DNA from: Hydrogenophaga sp.
Lineage (GTDB): Bacteria > Pseudomonadota > Gammaproteobacteria > Burkholderiales > Burkholderiaceae_C
Assembly (NCBI GenBank): GCA_011391495.1
Contig: JAABQK010000002.1
Location: 1-64,000, forward strand
Direction: 5' to 3'
Length of the DNA: 64,000 nt
Shown: positions 47,602-58,000 of the stretch, piece by piece
Position numbering within the stretch: position 1 is the stretch's first letter
Layout: each line of letters opens with the position of its first letter
Translations under genes and position numbers: made by a program
Notes under the pieces: generated by a model
The model's database searches: none
Told to the model about the DNA's origin: nothing
What the model saw: only the letters and a program-made list of their open reading frames with translations

Positions 47602-48912
47602 TCAGTGCTGGCGCAGGCTGCCAGCCCAGGCCGAGACTCCCGCCAGCGGACGGGACACCTGCGCCAGTGGCTCACCAGCGCCCTCGCCCGGTCGCGGCCC
47701 ACGCAGGGGCTTGACCGACACCACACCTTGCTGCAGTTCGTCTGCACCAAAGATGAGTGCGAAGCGTGCGCCACTGGCATCGGCCTTCTTGAACTGCGAT
47801 TTCATGCTACCCATGCCCTCGGCGCTGCCCGCATGCATCTGCACGCTCACGCCGTGCTGGCGCAGCGCACGCAGCACCGGCATGACCAGCGGCACGCTGG
47901 ACGCATCGGGCACCACGGCGTAGGCGTCGGGCGCCGGCACTTCGGGCAGCCGGCCCTGCTCCTTGAGCAACTCCAGGATACGTTCCATGCCCAGGGCCCA
48001 GCCCACGGCCGGCGCAGCCTTGCCACCGATCTGCTCGAAGAGACCATCGTAGCGGCCGCCAGCGCACACCGTGCCCTGCGAGCCCAGCTGGGTCGTGACG
48101 AACTCGAACACGCTGAGGTTGTAGTAATCCATGCCACGCACCAGCCGTGGATTGATGCGGTACCCGATGCCGAGCGCATCGAGCAGGCTGCGCAATCGGT
48201 TGAAATGATCCAGCGACTCGGCCCCCAGAAAACCCATGAGGTGCGGAGCCGCGTTGACCATGTCCTGCATGGCCGGATTCTTGGTGTCCAGAATGCGCAG
48301 CGGATTGCTGTGCAGACGTCGCCTGGCGTCCTCGTCCAGCAGGTCGGCGTGCGACTCCAGGTAGGCAATGAGGGCCTGCCGGTGCGCCCGCCGCTCCTCG
48401 GCCTGACCCAGGCTGTTGATTTCCAGCTCGATGCCGGTCAACCCCAGCTCGGCAAAAAGGTCACAGGCCAGCACGATCAATTCGGCGTCCACATCCGGCC
48501 CCGCAAAGCCCAGCGCCTCGGCTCCGAACTGGTGGAACTGGCGGTAGCGCCCACGCTGCGGCCGCTCGTGCCGAAACATCGGACCCATGTAATACAGCCG
48601 CTTGCCGCCGTCGTACAGCAGCGAATGCTCCAGCGCGGCACGCACCACGCCGGCGGTGTTCTCGGGTCGCAAGGTCAGCTCCTCCCCGTTGAGACGGTCT
48701 TCGAAGGAGTACATCTCCTTCTCGACAATGTCCGTGACCTCGCCCAGGCCACGGACGAACAGGGCCGTGGGCTCGACGATGGGCGTGCGCATGTTGCGAT
48801 AGCCGTAGCGCCGCATCAGTGCGCGCAACGTGTCTTCCAGCCACTCCCAATGCGCGGATGCGGGCGGGGCGATGTCGTTCATGCCTTTGACGGCACTCAG
48901 TTTTTCTGCCAT
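47602..48912 (-). CDS. hisS: Histidyl-tRNA synthetase
   Basis: A 436-residue class II synthetase. Motif 1 lies in the N-terminal part ([21 protein letters not shown]), motif 2 in [22 protein letters not shown], and histidine-specific motifs in [17 protein letters not shown] and [15 protein letters not shown]. The C-terminal anticodon-binding domain is present. It charges tRNA-His. Confidence 0.97.
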   Translation of the reverse strand: MAEKLSAVKGMNDIAPPASAHWEWLEDTLRALMRRYGYRNMRTPIVEPTALFVRGLGEVTDIVEKEMYSFEDRLNGEELTLRPENTAGVVRAALEHSLLYDGGKRLYYMGPMFRHERPQRGRYRQFHQFGAEALGFAGPDVDAELIVLACDLFAELGLTGIELEINSLGQAEERRAHRQALIAYLESHADLLDEDARRRLHSNPLRILDTKNPAMQDMVNAAPHLMGFLGAESLDHFNRLRSLLDALGIGYRINPRLVRGMDYYNLSVFEFVTTQLGSQGTVCAGGRYDGLFEQIGGKAAPAVGWALGMERILELLKEQGRLPEVPAPDAYAVVPDASSVPLVMPVLRALRQHGVSVQMHAGSAEGMGSMKSQFKKADASGARFALIFGADELQQGVVSVKPLRGPRPGEGAGEPLAQVSRPLAGVSAWAGSLRQH

Positions 48913-48986
48913 GTGTGGTGCTTTCCGGCTGCTGCTGACCCGATGGCCATGGCGCCCGCTCGAGCGAGCCGGCGCCAGAACCGATG

Positions 48987-50288
48987 TCAGGCGGTACCGA
49001 ACCTCTTCTCGATGTAGTTTTCGACGATCTGCTGAAACTCGCTCGCGATGGCCGGGCCGCGCAGGGTGAGCGCCTTCTGCCCGTCGATGAAAACCGGGGC
49101 CGCCGGTGCTTCACCCGTGCCCGGCAGGCTGATGCCCAGGTCCGCATGTTTGCTCTCGCCCGGGCCATTGACGATGCATCCCATCACCGCCACCTTGAGG
49201 TTTTCCACCCCGGGGTAGCGCGCGCGCCAGACCGGCATGGAGCCGCGCAGGTAGTCGTCGATCTGCTTGGCCAGCTCCTGAAACGTGGTGCTGGTGGTGC
49301 GACCACAACCGGGGCAGGCCACCACGCTGGGCACAAAGGAGCGCAGGCCCAGCGCCTGCAGTATCTCGGACGCGATCAGCACTTCCTGTGTGCGGGCCTC
49401 ACCGGGCTGGGGTGTGAGCGAGACCCGGATGGTGTCGCCAATGCCCTGCTGCAGCAGCACCGAGAGCGCCGCGGTCGACGCCACGGCACCCTTGGTCCCC
49501 ATGCCTGCCTCGGTCAGCCCCAGATGCAGCGCGTAATCGCAGCGCTGGGCGAGCTCCCGGTACACGGCAATCAGGTCCTGCACACCGCTGACCTTGCAGG
49601 ACAAGACGATGTTGTTCCCGTTCAGGCCGATCTCTTCGGCCCTTTTCGCGGATTCGAGGGCCGAGGTGATCAGCGCTTCGTACATGACATGGCGCGCATC
49701 CCAGGGCTCGGCCCGCTGGGCGTTCTGGTCCATCAGCCGGGCCAGCAGATCCTGGTCCAGACTGCCCCAGTTGACGCCGATGCGGATGGCCTTGTCGTAA
49801 CGCGCCGCAATCTCCACCATCTGGGCAAACTGCCGATCACCCTTGTCGCCCCGCCCCACATTGCCGGGGTTGATGCGGTACTTGGAGAGCGCCTCGGCAC
49901 AGGCCGGGTAGTCGCTCAGCAGACGATGGCCGTTGTAGTGGAAATCACCAATCAGCGGCACCTGCACACCCATGCGGTCCAGTTGCTCCCGGATGTACGG
50001 GACGGCTTTGGCCGACTCATCGTTGTTGACGGTGATCCTTACCAGCTCGGAACCCGCTAGCGCGAGCTCCTTGACCTGGATCGCGGTCCCCACCGCATCG
50101 GCGGTGTCGGTGTTGGTCATGGACTGGACACGCACGGGCGCATCGCCCCCCACGGTCACGCGATGACCGCCCCAGACCACCACACCTTGCCGGGTCTGGC
50201 GTGTGAGCGCACCGGCCAGGGGAATCGGCCGATCGTTCATGGGGTGCAGCGCGACCATGGATGCAGCGTCGGCATGGGATGAGGCCAT
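48987..50288 (-). CDS. ispG: 4-hydroxy-3-methylbut-2-enyl-diphosphate synthase (flavodoxin)
   Basis: A 433-residue iron-sulfur enzyme of the MEP isoprenoid pathway. Cluster cysteines are in [14 protein letters not shown] and [12 protein letters not shown]. The substrate-binding region includes [18 protein letters not shown] and [19 protein letters not shown]. The long insert is typical of the beta-proteobacterial form. The ATG giving [10 protein letters not shown] was chosen; a GTG 6 nt upstream overlaps the rodZ stop and is a possible alternative with slightly better RBS spacing. Confidence 0.95.
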   Translation of the reverse strand: MASSHADAASMVALHPMNDRPIPLAGALTRQTRQGVVVWGGHRVTVGGDAPVRVQSMTNTDTADAVGTAIQVKELALAGSELVRITVNNDESAKAVPYIREQLDRMGVQVPLIGDFHYNGHRLLSDYPACAEALSKYRINPGNVGRGDKGDRQFAQMVEIAARYDKAIRIGVNWGSLDQDLLARLMDQNAQRAEPWDARHVMYEALITSALESAKRAEEIGLNGNNIVLSCKVSGVQDLIAVYRELAQRCDYALHLGLTEAGMGTKGAVASTAALSVLLQQGIGDTIRVSLTPQPGEARTQEVLIASEILQALGLRSFVPSVVACPGCGRTTSTTFQELAKQIDDYLRGSMPVWRARYPGVENLKVAVMGCIVNGPGESKHADLGISLPGTGEAPAAPVFIDGQKALTLRGPAIASEFQQIVENYIEKRFGTA

Positions 50289-50290
50289 CT

Positions 50291-51232
50291 TCACTTCACC
50301 TCGAAACGGGCCACACTGTTGCGGACATAGGGCGTCACATCCAACGGCTGCCCCCTGACGGTCACCTGCACCGCGTCGGCGCGGCCCAGCACCACCGCAT
50401 ACGGCGGCGCGCTGGAAAAGTCGATCACGTCGCCCGTCTTGAGCATGCGCTTCATGACGACAACGCCCGAACCGTTGACCACCTCGACCCAGGAATCGCC
50501 CGTGGCCTGGATACTCAACAAGCGGCTGGGCGACGCGGGCACCGAAGCGGCCGGCTCCGCTGCGGTGGTTGGCGGACCCTGCGCGGGAGCCGCCTCGGTT
50601 GGGCTCAGGACAGGTGGGGACGGTGCAACACCCGGTGTCGCCGGCTCGGCAACAAGCTGGCTCTGCTCCGGTGGCATGGGCTTCACATCCAGGGGCACTG
50701 GCTCGACGGACGTCAACGTGGTACCCGTTGCCGGAAGCGACGGATCCGGCGTCATGACCTGGGCGGACCGGTCTGGAAACACCGCATCAGGCTGCGTTAT
50801 CCTGTCGGGCAGAAAAATCAGGACCAGGGCGCCCAGCATGAGTGCAATGGCACCGAGCACCGCAGGGCGGGAGAGCCAGCCCACAGGACTGGACGGGGCC
50901 GCACCCACAGGCGGCTTGAACGGGGCGTTGATGGCGTGCAGCGAATCACCCAGTTTCGGTGTGACGGCCTGCGGGATCTGAGCCAGTATGGGCGCTGGAT
51001 CCACCTTGAGATGGCGACAGGCGCTCGACGCGAGCGCCCGGGCGAACGTCATGTCGGGCAACTCGTTGTAGCGGCCGGCCTCCAGCGCCTCCAGTTTCTT
51101 GACGGGCACCTTCAGCGCTGCCGCGAGCGCTGCAATGTGCAGCCCAGCCGACTCGCGGGTTTGCCGCAACAGGAACGGCTGCCCCGTCGGGTTTCCGTCG
51201 TCCTCGCCAACACCCTGCCGCTGCTCACTCAT
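50291..51232 (-). CDS. rodZ: RodZ-like helix-turn-helix membrane protein
   Basis: A 313-residue bitopic protein. The N-terminal HTH_25 domain ([20 protein letters not shown] and [17 protein letters not shown], about 21-80) faces the cytoplasm. One membrane helix spans about 124-141, then a long proline-rich periplasmic linker. The DUF4115 domain (about 238-313) contains [20 protein letters not shown]. RodZ links MreB to the elongation machinery and helps set cell shape. The start overlaps the pilF stop. Confidence 0.93.
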   Translation of the reverse strand: MSEQRQGVGEDDGNPTGQPFLLRQTRESAGLHIAALAAALKVPVKKLEALEAGRYNELPDMTFARALASSACRHLKVDPAPILAQIPQAVTPKLGDSLHAINAPFKPPVGAAPSSPVGWLSRPAVLGAIALMLGALVLIFLPDRITQPDAVFPDRSAQVMTPDPSLPATGTTLTSVEPVPLDVKPMPPEQSQLVAEPATPGVAPSPPVLSPTEAAPAQGPPTTAAEPAASVPASPSRLLSIQATGDSWVEVVNGSGVVVMKRMLKTGDVIDFSSAPPYAVVLGRADAVQVTVRGQPLDVTPYVRNSVARFEVK

Positions 51233-52034
51233 CGAACGCACCCCGCTGGTAGGCCGTCCACTCGGGCGATTGCGGGTAGCGGCGCCCCAGTTGCTGTGCC
51301 AGCTGCTCCATGGCCGCCGTGTTGCGCAGTCGGCGCTCGATCTTGATGCCCAGCCACAGGGTTTCGGCATTTGCCAGTTCAGAGTTGTTCACCCTGCGAA
51401 TCGTGAATTGCGCCCGAGCGTCGTCTCCCCGGCGGAACAGCAGCGAAGCCAGGTTGTAGGCCACGTAAGGGTTTCCAGGGTCCAGCTCATAAGACCTGCT
51501 GAAGCTGCCTTCGGCCTCGGGACGTCGCCCCATGCGGAGCTCGCAGGTTCCCTTGAGCATCAGGGTTTTCGCCTGCCCGCCATAGACCGGGCTGGCAAGC
51601 GCCCGGGTGAAGGCCTGGATGGCTTCCACGTGGCGCCCCTGGTTGCAGACGAACCAGCCGTAGTTGTGCAGTGCGTCGGGATCGCGCGGATTGATCTGAA
51701 GGGCACGTTTGAAACTGTCTTCGGCCAGTCCGTTGTCGTTCAGGCGCATGTACACGAGACCCCGCAACACGTAGGCCGGACCGTAGGCCGGATCGGCCAT
51801 GAGCGACTGCTTGATTTCATCCAGCGCCACGGTCGTTTGCCCCTGCTCAAAATATCCGGATGCCAGCTCGAGCCGCAGCCGGGCACGTTTGCGTGCTTCG
51901 GGCTCGTCGGACTCGGTGATGGGTTCGGCTGTGGTGGATGTCGCCGAGGACCCGCCGGCAGCGCAGCCAGAGAGGGTGCCCTGCCCCATCAGCAGGAAGA
52001 ACAGCAACCCCATCCAAGCAGCACATCGGCGCAT
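51225..52034 (-). CDS. pilF: Type IV pilus biogenesis lipoprotein PilF/PilW
   Basis: A 269-residue TPR lipoprotein, the pilotin that brings the PilQ secretin to the outer membrane. I chose the ATG giving MRRCAAWMGLLFFLLMGQG, because it places a normal signal peptide before lipobox LSGC and has AAGGA 5 nt upstream. A longer start at 52118 overlaps the rlmN stop and also has a purine-rich leader. About five TPR units follow, including YVLRGLVYMRLNDNGLAEDS. Confidence 0.9.
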   Translation of the reverse strand: MRRCAAWMGLLFFLLMGQGTLSGCAAGGSSATSTTAEPITESDEPEARKRARLRLELASGYFEQGQTTVALDEIKQSLMADPAYGPAYVLRGLVYMRLNDNGLAEDSFKRALQINPRDPDALHNYGWFVCNQGRHVEAIQAFTRALASPVYGGQAKTLMLKGTCELRMGRRPEAEGSFSRSYELDPGNPYVAYNLASLLFRRGDDARAQFTIRRVNNSELANAETLWLGIKIERRLRNTAAMEQLAQQLGRRYPQSPEWTAYQRGAFDE

Positions 52035-52114
52035 CGAATCCTTCATCGACCCGGCTGCTGGCCGGTCGCTTCTCCGGCCCAGCCGCGCCCATGGTCCGAT
52101 GGAAAGCGGGTGTG

Positions 52115-53263
52115 TCATGTCTGTCTCTCTCCTGCTGGAATGAAGCGGATCGGGTGCTCGGTGGCCGCACGGCGCTGGGCGAGTCGGCTGGCCGCCTGGG
52201 TGCGGTCCAGCACATCACCGGCCAACTGGCCGCAGGCCGCATCGATGTCGTCGCCGCGGGTCTTGCGCACCGTCGTCACCACACCGCCTTCGTTCAGGAT
52301 CTGCCCGAAGCGCAACACCACGTCACGCGGTGAACATTTGAGCCCCGAATCGGGAAAAGGGTTGAACGGTATCAGGTTGATCTTGCATGGAACACCGCGC
52401 CCACCATGGCCCTTGACCAGCGCCAGCAACTGCCGGGCGTGCTCCGGCTGGTCATTCACCCCGTCGAGCATGCAGTACTCAAAGGTGATGAAGTCCCGCG
52501 GTGCTGCGGGCAGGTAACGCAGACAGGCGTCCAGCAACTCCGCAATCGGGTACTTGCGGTTGAGAGGTACCAGCGAATCACGCAGCGCGTCGTTGGGCGC
52601 GTGCAGCGACACCGCCAAGGCCACCGGCACGTCCTTCGCCAGACGATCGATCATCGGTACCACGCCGGAGGTGGACACGGTGACGCGACGGCGCGACAGG
52701 CCATAGCCATGGTCGTCCAGCATGACGCGCAGCGCGGGCACCAGAGCGCTGTAGTTTTGCAGCGGTTCGCCCATGCCCATCATCACCACGTTGGTGATCA
52801 CGCGATCGCTCCTGCCCAGGTGCTGGCGCAAGAAGAACTCGGCATGCCAGAGCTGGGCCAGGATCTCACCGGTGGTGAGGTTGCGGGAAAATCCCTGGTG
52901 GCCGGTCGAGCAGAACCGGCACCCCACAGCACAGCCAGCCTGGGAAGATATGCAGAGCGTGCCCCGGTCGTCTTCGGGGATGAACACGGTTTCCACCGCA
53001 TTGCCATCGCCCACGTCGAACAGCCATTTAATGGTGCCGTCGGCCGAGTCCTGGCGCGACAGCACCGGAAGGCCGGCAATGTGGCAGACCGAAGGGAGCT
53101 TCTCGCGCAGGCTGCGCGCAAGATCGGTCATCTCGTCGAAACGGGACGCCCCTTTTTGATGCATCCAGCGAAACAGCTGGACAGCGCGAAAGCGCTTTTC
53201 GCCCAGCTGTTCGCAAAAGGCGGCCAAGCCCTCGAGATCGAAGTCGAGCAGGTTGACCGTCAT
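52115..53263 (-). CDS. rlmN: Dual-specificity RNA methyltransferase RlmN
   Basis: A 382-residue radical SAM enzyme making 2-methyladenosine at A2503 of 23S rRNA and A37 of tRNAs. The cluster motif is CAVGCRFC (about 110-117). The methyl-carrying and accessory cysteines are in [13 protein letters not shown] (near 266) and the late segment [15 protein letters not shown] (near 348). The start of the rlmN-pilF-rodZ-ispG run is conserved in beta-proteobacteria. Confidence 0.96.
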   Translation of the reverse strand: MTVNLLDFDLEGLAAFCEQLGEKRFRAVQLFRWMHQKGASRFDEMTDLARSLREKLPSVCHIAGLPVLSRQDSADGTIKWLFDVGDGNAVETVFIPEDDRGTLCISSQAGCAVGCRFCSTGHQGFSRNLTTGEILAQLWHAEFFLRQHLGRSDRVITNVVMMGMGEPLQNYSALVPALRVMLDDHGYGLSRRRVTVSTSGVVPMIDRLAKDVPVALAVSLHAPNDALRDSLVPLNRKYPIAELLDACLRYLPAAPRDFITFEYCMLDGVNDQPEHARQLLALVKGHGGRGVPCKINLIPFNPFPDSGLKCSPRDVVLRFGQILNEGGVVTTVRKTRGDDIDAACGQLAGDVLDRTQAASRLAQRRAATEHPIRFIPAGERQT

Positions 53264-53282
53264 GTCATGGTGTTCGCGCGGA

Positions 53283-53708
53283 TCAGCGCGAGTAGACGTT
53301 CATGCCGGCGAAGAAGAACGCCACTTCGGCGGCGGCAGTCTCCGGGGCGTCGGAGCCATGCACGGCGTTGGCGTCGATGCTGTCGGCGAAGTCGGCGCGA
53401 ATGGTGCCGGCAGCAGCCTTCTTCGGATCGGTCGCGCCCATCAGGTCGCGGTTCTTGGCGATGGCGCCTTCACCTTCCAGCGCCTGGATCATCACCGGGC
53501 CGGAGATCATGAAATCCACCAGGTCCTTGAAGAAAGGACGCTCTTTGTGGACGGCGTAGAAGGCCTCGGCTTCGCCGCGCGACAGGTGGGCCATGCGAGC
53601 GGCCACGACCTTCAGGCCGGCTGCTTCGAAGCGGGCGTAAATCTGGCCGATGACGTTCTTGGCAACGGCGTCGGGTTTGATGATCGAGAGGGTGCGTTCG
53701 ATGGCCAT
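53283..53708 (-). CDS. ndk: Nucleoside diphosphate kinase
   Basis: A 141-residue tetrameric kinase that balances nucleoside triphosphates. The catalytic histidine is in [13 protein letters not shown] (about residue 117), and the N-terminus [15 protein letters not shown] is typical. The 5' leader contains a perfect inverted repeat. A TAGAAT box (minus strand, 53774-53769) may be its -10 element. Confidence 0.97.
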   Translation of the reverse strand: MAIERTLSIIKPDAVAKNVIGQIYARFEAAGLKVVAARMAHLSRGEAEAFYAVHKERPFFKDLVDFMISGPVMIQALEGEGAIAKNRDLMGATDPKKAAAGTIRADFADSIDANAVHGSDAPETAAAEVAFFFAGMNVYSR

Positions 53709-53744
53709 GGTGATCCTTGAATTATTGGAGTCGATGATGGAATC

Positions 53745-53760
53745 TTGCGACAGATCGCAA
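53745..53760. promoter_or_regulatory. Inverted repeat in the ndk leader
   Basis: TTGCGA and TCGCAA are perfect 6-bp arms around CAGA, 37-52 nt upstream of the ndk start and downstream of the candidate -10 box. It could be an operator or a small RNA hairpin. No known consensus was assigned. Confidence 0.35.
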
Positions 53761-53851
53761 AGCCCATCATTCTACATTGCCCGCATGAATTTCACTCGGA
53801 AAGGCCCGACCTAGGCCAGTGGCGCACGAGCCGGCGGGCCCACGACGGGCT

Positions 53852-55198
53852 TCAGCGTCCGCCGGTGCGGCCACCGCCGCCGCGACGACGCCCACCCGAG
53901 GGAGGCCCGCCTCGGCCGGCCTCCTGCTCTCGCTTGCGCTGCAGGGCGTCCTGGCCGATGTAGCCGAACGAGGTTTTCATCGGGTCGGGCTGGCTTGCAC
54001 CACCCTGACCCGCTCCTTTGCCACCTCGAGGTTTCGCCGGTGGTGCTGCAAACATGCTGCTGCGACGCACATCCGGTGCCTCGCCACGACTACCGGGCGG
54101 GTTGCCGAAGTTGCGACCTCCCCCTTTGGCGCCCTGCCTGGGCGCCGGCTTGCCGCGCAAGCCTGGCTGGCGGCCGCCCGGGCGCGCAGGACGCTCGGCG
54201 CCCTCGCCGCCAGCCGACATGCCCGCAGCCGCGGTGAGACGGTCGATGTCGCGCTGGTCCAGTTCGACCCAGACACCACGTTTCAGGCCGCGCGGCAGCA
54301 TCATCGCGCCGTAGCGGATGCGGATCAGGCGACTGACCGCGTGACCCACCGCCTCGAACATGCGGCGGACCTCGCGGTTGCGTCCTTCGCCAATGGTGAC
54401 GCGGTACCAGCAGTTGGCGCCCTCGCCACCACCGTCCTCGATGCTGGCGAACTGGGCCACGCCGTCGTCCAGCCGCACACCGTCGAGCAGACGCTGTTTT
54501 TCTTCGTTCGACAGGGCGCCGAGCACGCGCACGGCGTATTCACGCTGGAGGCCAAAACGCGGGTGCATCAGGCGGTTGGCTAGCTCACCCGAGTCGGTGA
54601 GCAGCAGCAGGCCTTCGGTATTGAGATCGAGCCGACCGACCGACTGCCACTTGCCCTGGTACAACTTCGGCAGACGGCGGAACACGGTGGGCCGGTTCTG
54701 CGGATCATCGTGCGACACCACTTCGCCAGCGGGCTTGTGGTAGGCCAGCACGCGCGGGGGTGGCGGCGTCATGCGCACGCGCACCGGCTTGCCGTTGACC
54801 TTGATCACGTCACCAAACTGGATGCGCTGGCCAATATGGGCTGGCTCGCCGTTGACCGAAATTCGGCCTTCCAGGATGAGCTGCTCCATCTCGAGACGGG
54901 ACCCCATGCCCGCCTGCGCCAGCACCTTGTGCAGCTTGGGCGATTCGGCCTGCGGCGCAAGCACCCGCTTGGACGGCAGCGGCAGATCCTGCTCCTGCTC
55001 GGCGTCAAAAACGCCGCTGACCACGTCGTCGAACTTCAGGACTTCGGTGGCCTCGGCTCGCCGGGTCGCGGCGCGGCCACCCTCGGACACGGCGCCCTCG
55101 GCGGTAGCTGGCGCCTCAGAGGAAGCCTGGGGCGTCTCGTCGGCAGGCACCTCGGCATTCATCTCAGTGGGGTGGTTGGGGTTTTGCGCCGGGTTCAT
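53852..55198 (-). CDS. rluB: 23S rRNA pseudouridine synthase RluB-like
   Basis: A 448-residue RsuA-family enzyme modifying U2605 of 23S rRNA. An acidic N-terminal extension (about 90 residues) precedes the S4 domain ([20 protein letters not shown]). The catalytic aspartate is in [17 protein letters not shown]. After about residue 310 comes a tail rich in glycine, arginine and proline that ends [14 protein letters not shown]. The start is supported by RBS AGAGGAG 5 nt before the ATG; it overlaps the scpB 3' end by 35 nt. Confidence 0.92.
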   Translation of the reverse strand: MNPAQNPNHPTEMNAEVPADETPQASSEAPATAEGAVSEGGRAATRRAEATEVLKFDDVVSGVFDAEQEQDLPLPSKRVLAPQAESPKLHKVLAQAGMGSRLEMEQLILEGRISVNGEPAHIGQRIQFGDVIKVNGKPVRVRMTPPPPRVLAYHKPAGEVVSHDDPQNRPTVFRRLPKLYQGKWQSVGRLDLNTEGLLLLTDSGELANRLMHPRFGLQREYAVRVLGALSNEEKQRLLDGVRLDDGVAQFASIEDGGGEGANCWYRVTIGEGRNREVRRMFEAVGHAVSRLIRIRYGAMMLPRGLKRGVWVELDQRDIDRLTAAAGMSAGGEGAERPARPGGRQPGLRGKPAPRQGAKGGGRNFGNPPGSRGEAPDVRRSSMFAAPPAKPRGGKGAGQGGASQPDPMKTSFGYIGQDALQRKREQEAGRGGPPSGGRRRGGGGRTGGR

Positions 55199-55910
55199 GG
55201 TGCTCCTCTGGGGACGGTTCCAACAGTTGCGGGTCGGAGAAGGGATCGGTGGACGGGATGTCGGGGCTGGCTTCGGCAGCCTGCGGCTGGATGGCTGGGA
55301 CCTCGACAGCATCGGCAGTGGGGATCTCAGCCGCGTCGGGCTGCAGGCTGACCGACAGGGACTCGAAGTCCAGCCGGTCCAGCGCAGACTCCTGCACCTC
55401 ACTGCCTTCGAGTGGCGGCAACTGGTCCAGCGAGGAAAGGCCCAGGTCGTCCAGGAACTGGCGCGTGGTCGCAAACAGGGCGGGGCGACCGACCGTCTCG
55501 CGGTGGCCGATCACCTCGACCCAGCCGCGGTCTTCCAGCTGCTTGAGGATCAGGGAATTGATGGTGACACCGCGGATGTCTTCCATGTCGCCGCGGGTGA
55601 CAGGCTGACGGTAGGCAATGATGGCCAGCGTTTCGAGCGTGGCGCGTGTGTATCTGGGCGGCTTCTCGGGGTGCAGACGGTCCAAGTAGGGGCGCATCTC
55701 CGGGCGGCTCTGAAAACGCCAGCCGCTCGCCACCTGCACCAGCTCCACCCCGCGCCCGGTCCACTCCAGCTGCAGTTCGGCCAGCAGGGTCTTGAGGGTG
55801 TCGGGAGAGACTTCCATGTCGAACAGCACGCTCAGCTCCCGCACGGTCAGCGGTTGGGGCGCACAAATCAAAGCCGTCTCGAGGACGCGTCGGGCATCCG
55901 TGGTGTTCAT
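55164..55910 (-). CDS. scpB: Segregation and condensation protein ScpB
   Basis: A 248-residue kleisin-associated protein of the Smc-ScpAB condensin. Two winged-helix domains occupy about 1-170 ([20 protein letters not shown] and [21 protein letters not shown]). An acidic, proline-rich tail follows. scpA and smc are not in the window. It overlaps rluB, as often seen. Confidence 0.94.
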   Translation of the reverse strand: MNTTDARRVLETALICAPQPLTVRELSVLFDMEVSPDTLKTLLAELQLEWTGRGVELVQVASGWRFQSRPEMRPYLDRLHPEKPPRYTRATLETLAIIAYRQPVTRGDMEDIRGVTINSLILKQLEDRGWVEVIGHRETVGRPALFATTRQFLDDLGLSSLDQLPPLEGSEVQESALDRLDFESLSVSLQPDAAEIPTADAVEVPAIQPQAAEASPDIPSTDPFSDPQLLEPSPEEHHEPGAKPQPPH

Positions 55911-55924
55911 TGCTGGTGTCTGTC

Positions 55925-55942
55925 AAAAACCGGTATCCGGTT
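55925..55942 (-). terminator. Short terminator-like hairpin upstream of scpB
   Basis: On the minus strand AACCGG and CCGGTT pair around ATA, followed by TTT. It lies 180 nt downstream of the rluD stop and about 15 nt before the scpB start, so it may end the rluD transcript. The 211-nt gap between the two genes holds no other feature I can support. Confidence 0.35.
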
Positions 55943-56121
55943 CGGCTGCGTGAAGATGCGGAACGGTGTCTGCGCTGCCGGCCCGGTTCGTGGGCGCTAT
56001 GACCAGGCGGGCAACAAACTCAGACCGTCGGGCGACAACATGCGGCTGGGGCGGTCAAGCCATGGGGCAACCATTGCAGGAGGCGAACCCGGCATCGGGC
56101 TCAAGCACCGCTGGAGTGGCT

Positions 56122-57162
56122 CTAGGCCAACTGGGCCTCATTGTAATGGAGCCCGGCATGCTCAAGCCCTGCCAGAAAATCGGCGGGGGGCACGCTGAAA
56201 AAACTCAGGGACTCACCGGTGGTGGGATGGGCCAGGCGCAGCCGCGCAGCGTGCAGCGCCTGCCGGTCCATGCCCCAGAGTGCCCGACCGCCGTACAGGG
56301 TGTCGCCCACCAGCGGGTGCCCGAGCCAGGCCATGTGAACCCGGATCTGGTGGGTGCGACCGGTATGCAGTTTGCAGACCACCAGGCAGGCCTGATCGGA
56401 ACTCTCCAGCAGGCGCACCGTGGTCTGCGCAGGCTTGCCGGTGCTGGCGTCGGAGCGAATCACCGCCATGCGCAGCCGGTGGTGGGGGTCCCGACCGATC
56501 GGCTGGTCCACGCCCTGCTCGACCGCCCCCTTCCAGCGACCGTGCGCCAGCGCCAGGTAGTGGCGCTGCACATCGCGCGCGGCGATGGCTCGCACCAAGG
56601 CCTCAACCGCCCGCCGGCTCTTGCCCACCAGCATGAGCCCCGAGGTGTCTTTGTCCAGACGGTGCACGATGCCTGCACGCGGCAGGCTGGCAGCCGCTGC
56701 ATGGTGGGCCAGCAAGCCGTTGAGCAGCGTGCCACTCCAGTGGCCTGCGGCCGGGTGAACCACCAGACCGACCGGTTTGTTGATCACCAGCAGATCGGCA
56801 TCTTCATAAACCACGTTCAGGTTCATGGCCTGTGGCACAAAGGCCTGGGCCTGCTGGGTCGGCCGCAACTCGACCTGCAGGCGATCGCCCGCTGCCATGC
56901 GGGCCGCCGGCTTGTGCAGCACGGTTCCGCCCGACTGCACCGCGCCATCGGCCATGAGTTGTTGCAGATAGGAACGCGAGAACTCGGGAATGAGTCTGGC
57001 CAGCGTTCGGTCAACGCGCCAGCCGTGCATCTCCACGGGTACTTCACACCAGCGGATTTCGCTCTCCACCAGCACCTCGTCGGCAAGCGGTGTGTCTTCG
57101 GACGCCGGATCCTCGGACTGCGGCGGCGAAATACCCCCCGTCGATATAATTTCGGTTGCCAA
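56122..57162 (-). CDS. rluD: 23S rRNA pseudouridine synthase RluD
   Basis: A pseudouridine synthase with an S4 domain (WRVDRTLARLIPEFSRSYLQ) and the RluA-type core with catalytic aspartate in GIVHRLDKDTSGLMLVGKSR. Late motifs are HTGRTHQIRVHMAWLGHPLVGD. It modifies U1911, U1915 and U1917 of 23S rRNA. No ATG gives a sensible start: the only upstream one (57366) lies inside bamD. I suggest the TTG at 57162 (346 residues), with AGG 6 nt before it. A GTG near 57075 is an alternative. Confidence 0.9.
   Translation of the reverse strand: MATEIISTGGISPPQSEDPASEDTPLADEVLVESEIRWCEVPVEMHGWRVDRTLARLIPEFSRSYLQQLMADGAVQSGGTVLHKPAARMAAGDRLQVELRPTQQAQAFVPQAMNLNVVYEDADLLVINKPVGLVVHPAAGHWSGTLLNGLLAHHAAAASLPRAGIVHRLDKDTSGLMLVGKSRRAVEALVRAIAARDVQRHYLALAHGRWKGAVEQGVDQPIGRDPHHRLRMAVIRSDASTGKPAQTTVRLLESSDQACLVVCKLHTGRTHQIRVHMAWLGHPLVGDTLYGGRALWGMDRQALHAARLRLAHPTTGESLSFFSVPPADFLAGLEHAGLHYNEAQLA
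57145..57150 (+). promoter_or_regulatory. Consensus -10 box for bamD
   Basis: TATAAT matches the sigma70 -10 consensus exactly, 47 nt before the bamD start. No clear -35 was found at 17 bp. It lies in the first codons of rluD on the other strand if the TTG start is right, so the two transcripts would overlap. Confidence 0.55.
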
Positions 57163-57196
57163 AGCCTGGTTGTTCCGTTCTAAAGGTGTTCGAGTG

Positions 57197-58000
57197 ATGC
57201 TTCTGTCCAGATTATCTGCTGTGTCACTGGTTGTCCTGGGTGCAACGCTTGCCCTCGGCGGGTGCAACACGACGCCCGTGGACCAGACGGCAGGCTGGAG
57301 CCCCAACAAGCTGTACAGCGAAGCGCTCGACGAACGCAACGCAGGCAATTTTGAAAAAGCCATCACGCTCTACGAGAAACTCGAAGGGCGGGCCGCCGGC
57401 ACGCCGCTGGCGCAGCAGGCGCAACTCGACAAGGCCTACACGCATTACAAGGCTGGCGAGCCCGCCCAGGCCCTGGCGGCCATCGAACGCTTCCTGCGGC
57501 TGCACCCCGCGAGCCCGGCGCTGGACTACGCGCTCTACCTCAAGGGCCTGGCCAGTTTCAACGACAACCTGGGACTGTTCGGCTCATTGGCCCGGCAGGA
57601 CCTGTCCGAGCGCGACCAGAAAGCCGCCAAGGAATCGTTTGAGGCCTTTCGCGAACTCGTGTCGCGGTTCCCCGATTCGCGCTACGCTCCCGACGCGCGC
57701 TTGCGCATGACCTACATCGTCAATTCACTGGCGCAGTACGAGGTTCATGTCGCCCGTTATTACTTCGAACGCGGCGCTTACCTGGCCGCCATCAGCCGGT
57801 CCCAGGCGGCCTTGACCGACTACACCGATGCACCGGCCCTCGAAGAGGCGCTGCACATTCTGGTGCAGTCCTACAACGCACTCGGCATGACCCAGTTGCG
57901 TGACGACGCCCGCCGCGTGATGCAGGCCAGCTACCCGCAAAGCGAGTACCTCAGCCGGGGCTTCAAGAAGCGGAGCGATCCGTGGTGGAAAGTCTGGTAG
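57197..58000 (+). CDS. bamD: Outer membrane assembly lipoprotein BamD
   Basis: A 267-residue TPR lipoprotein, essential in the BAM complex. The lipobox is LALGGC (Cys23). TPR units include LYSEALDERNAGNFEKAITLYEKLE and AYTHYKAGEPAQALAAIERFLRL. The segment VARYYFERGAYLAAISRSQ is characteristic. The ATG was chosen over an adjacent GTG 3 nt upstream. Its 3' end overlaps the convergent helicase gene by 38 nt. Confidence 0.96.
   Translation: MLLSRLSAVSLVVLGATLALGGCNTTPVDQTAGWSPNKLYSEALDERNAGNFEKAITLYEKLEGRAAGTPLAQQAQLDKAYTHYKAGEPAQALAAIERFLRLHPASPALDYALYLKGLASFNDNLGLFGSLARQDLSERDQKAAKESFEAFRELVSRFPDSRYAPDARLRMTYIVNSLAQYEVHVARYYFERGAYLAAISRSQAALTDYTDAPALEEALHILVQSYNALGMTQLRDDARRVMQASYPQSEYLSRGFKKRSDPWWKVW

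Noticed and set aside
55900-56198. Plus-strand open frame across the scpB-rluD gap (reads GRYDQAGNKLRPSGDN)
   Set aside because: It continues from a shadow frame of scpB, has no start or RBS of its own and no recognised family.
57163-57366. ATG start for RluD at 57366
   Set aside because: It would place 170 nt of rluD inside bamD, and the added residues do not look like RluD. A TTG or GTG start is more likely.
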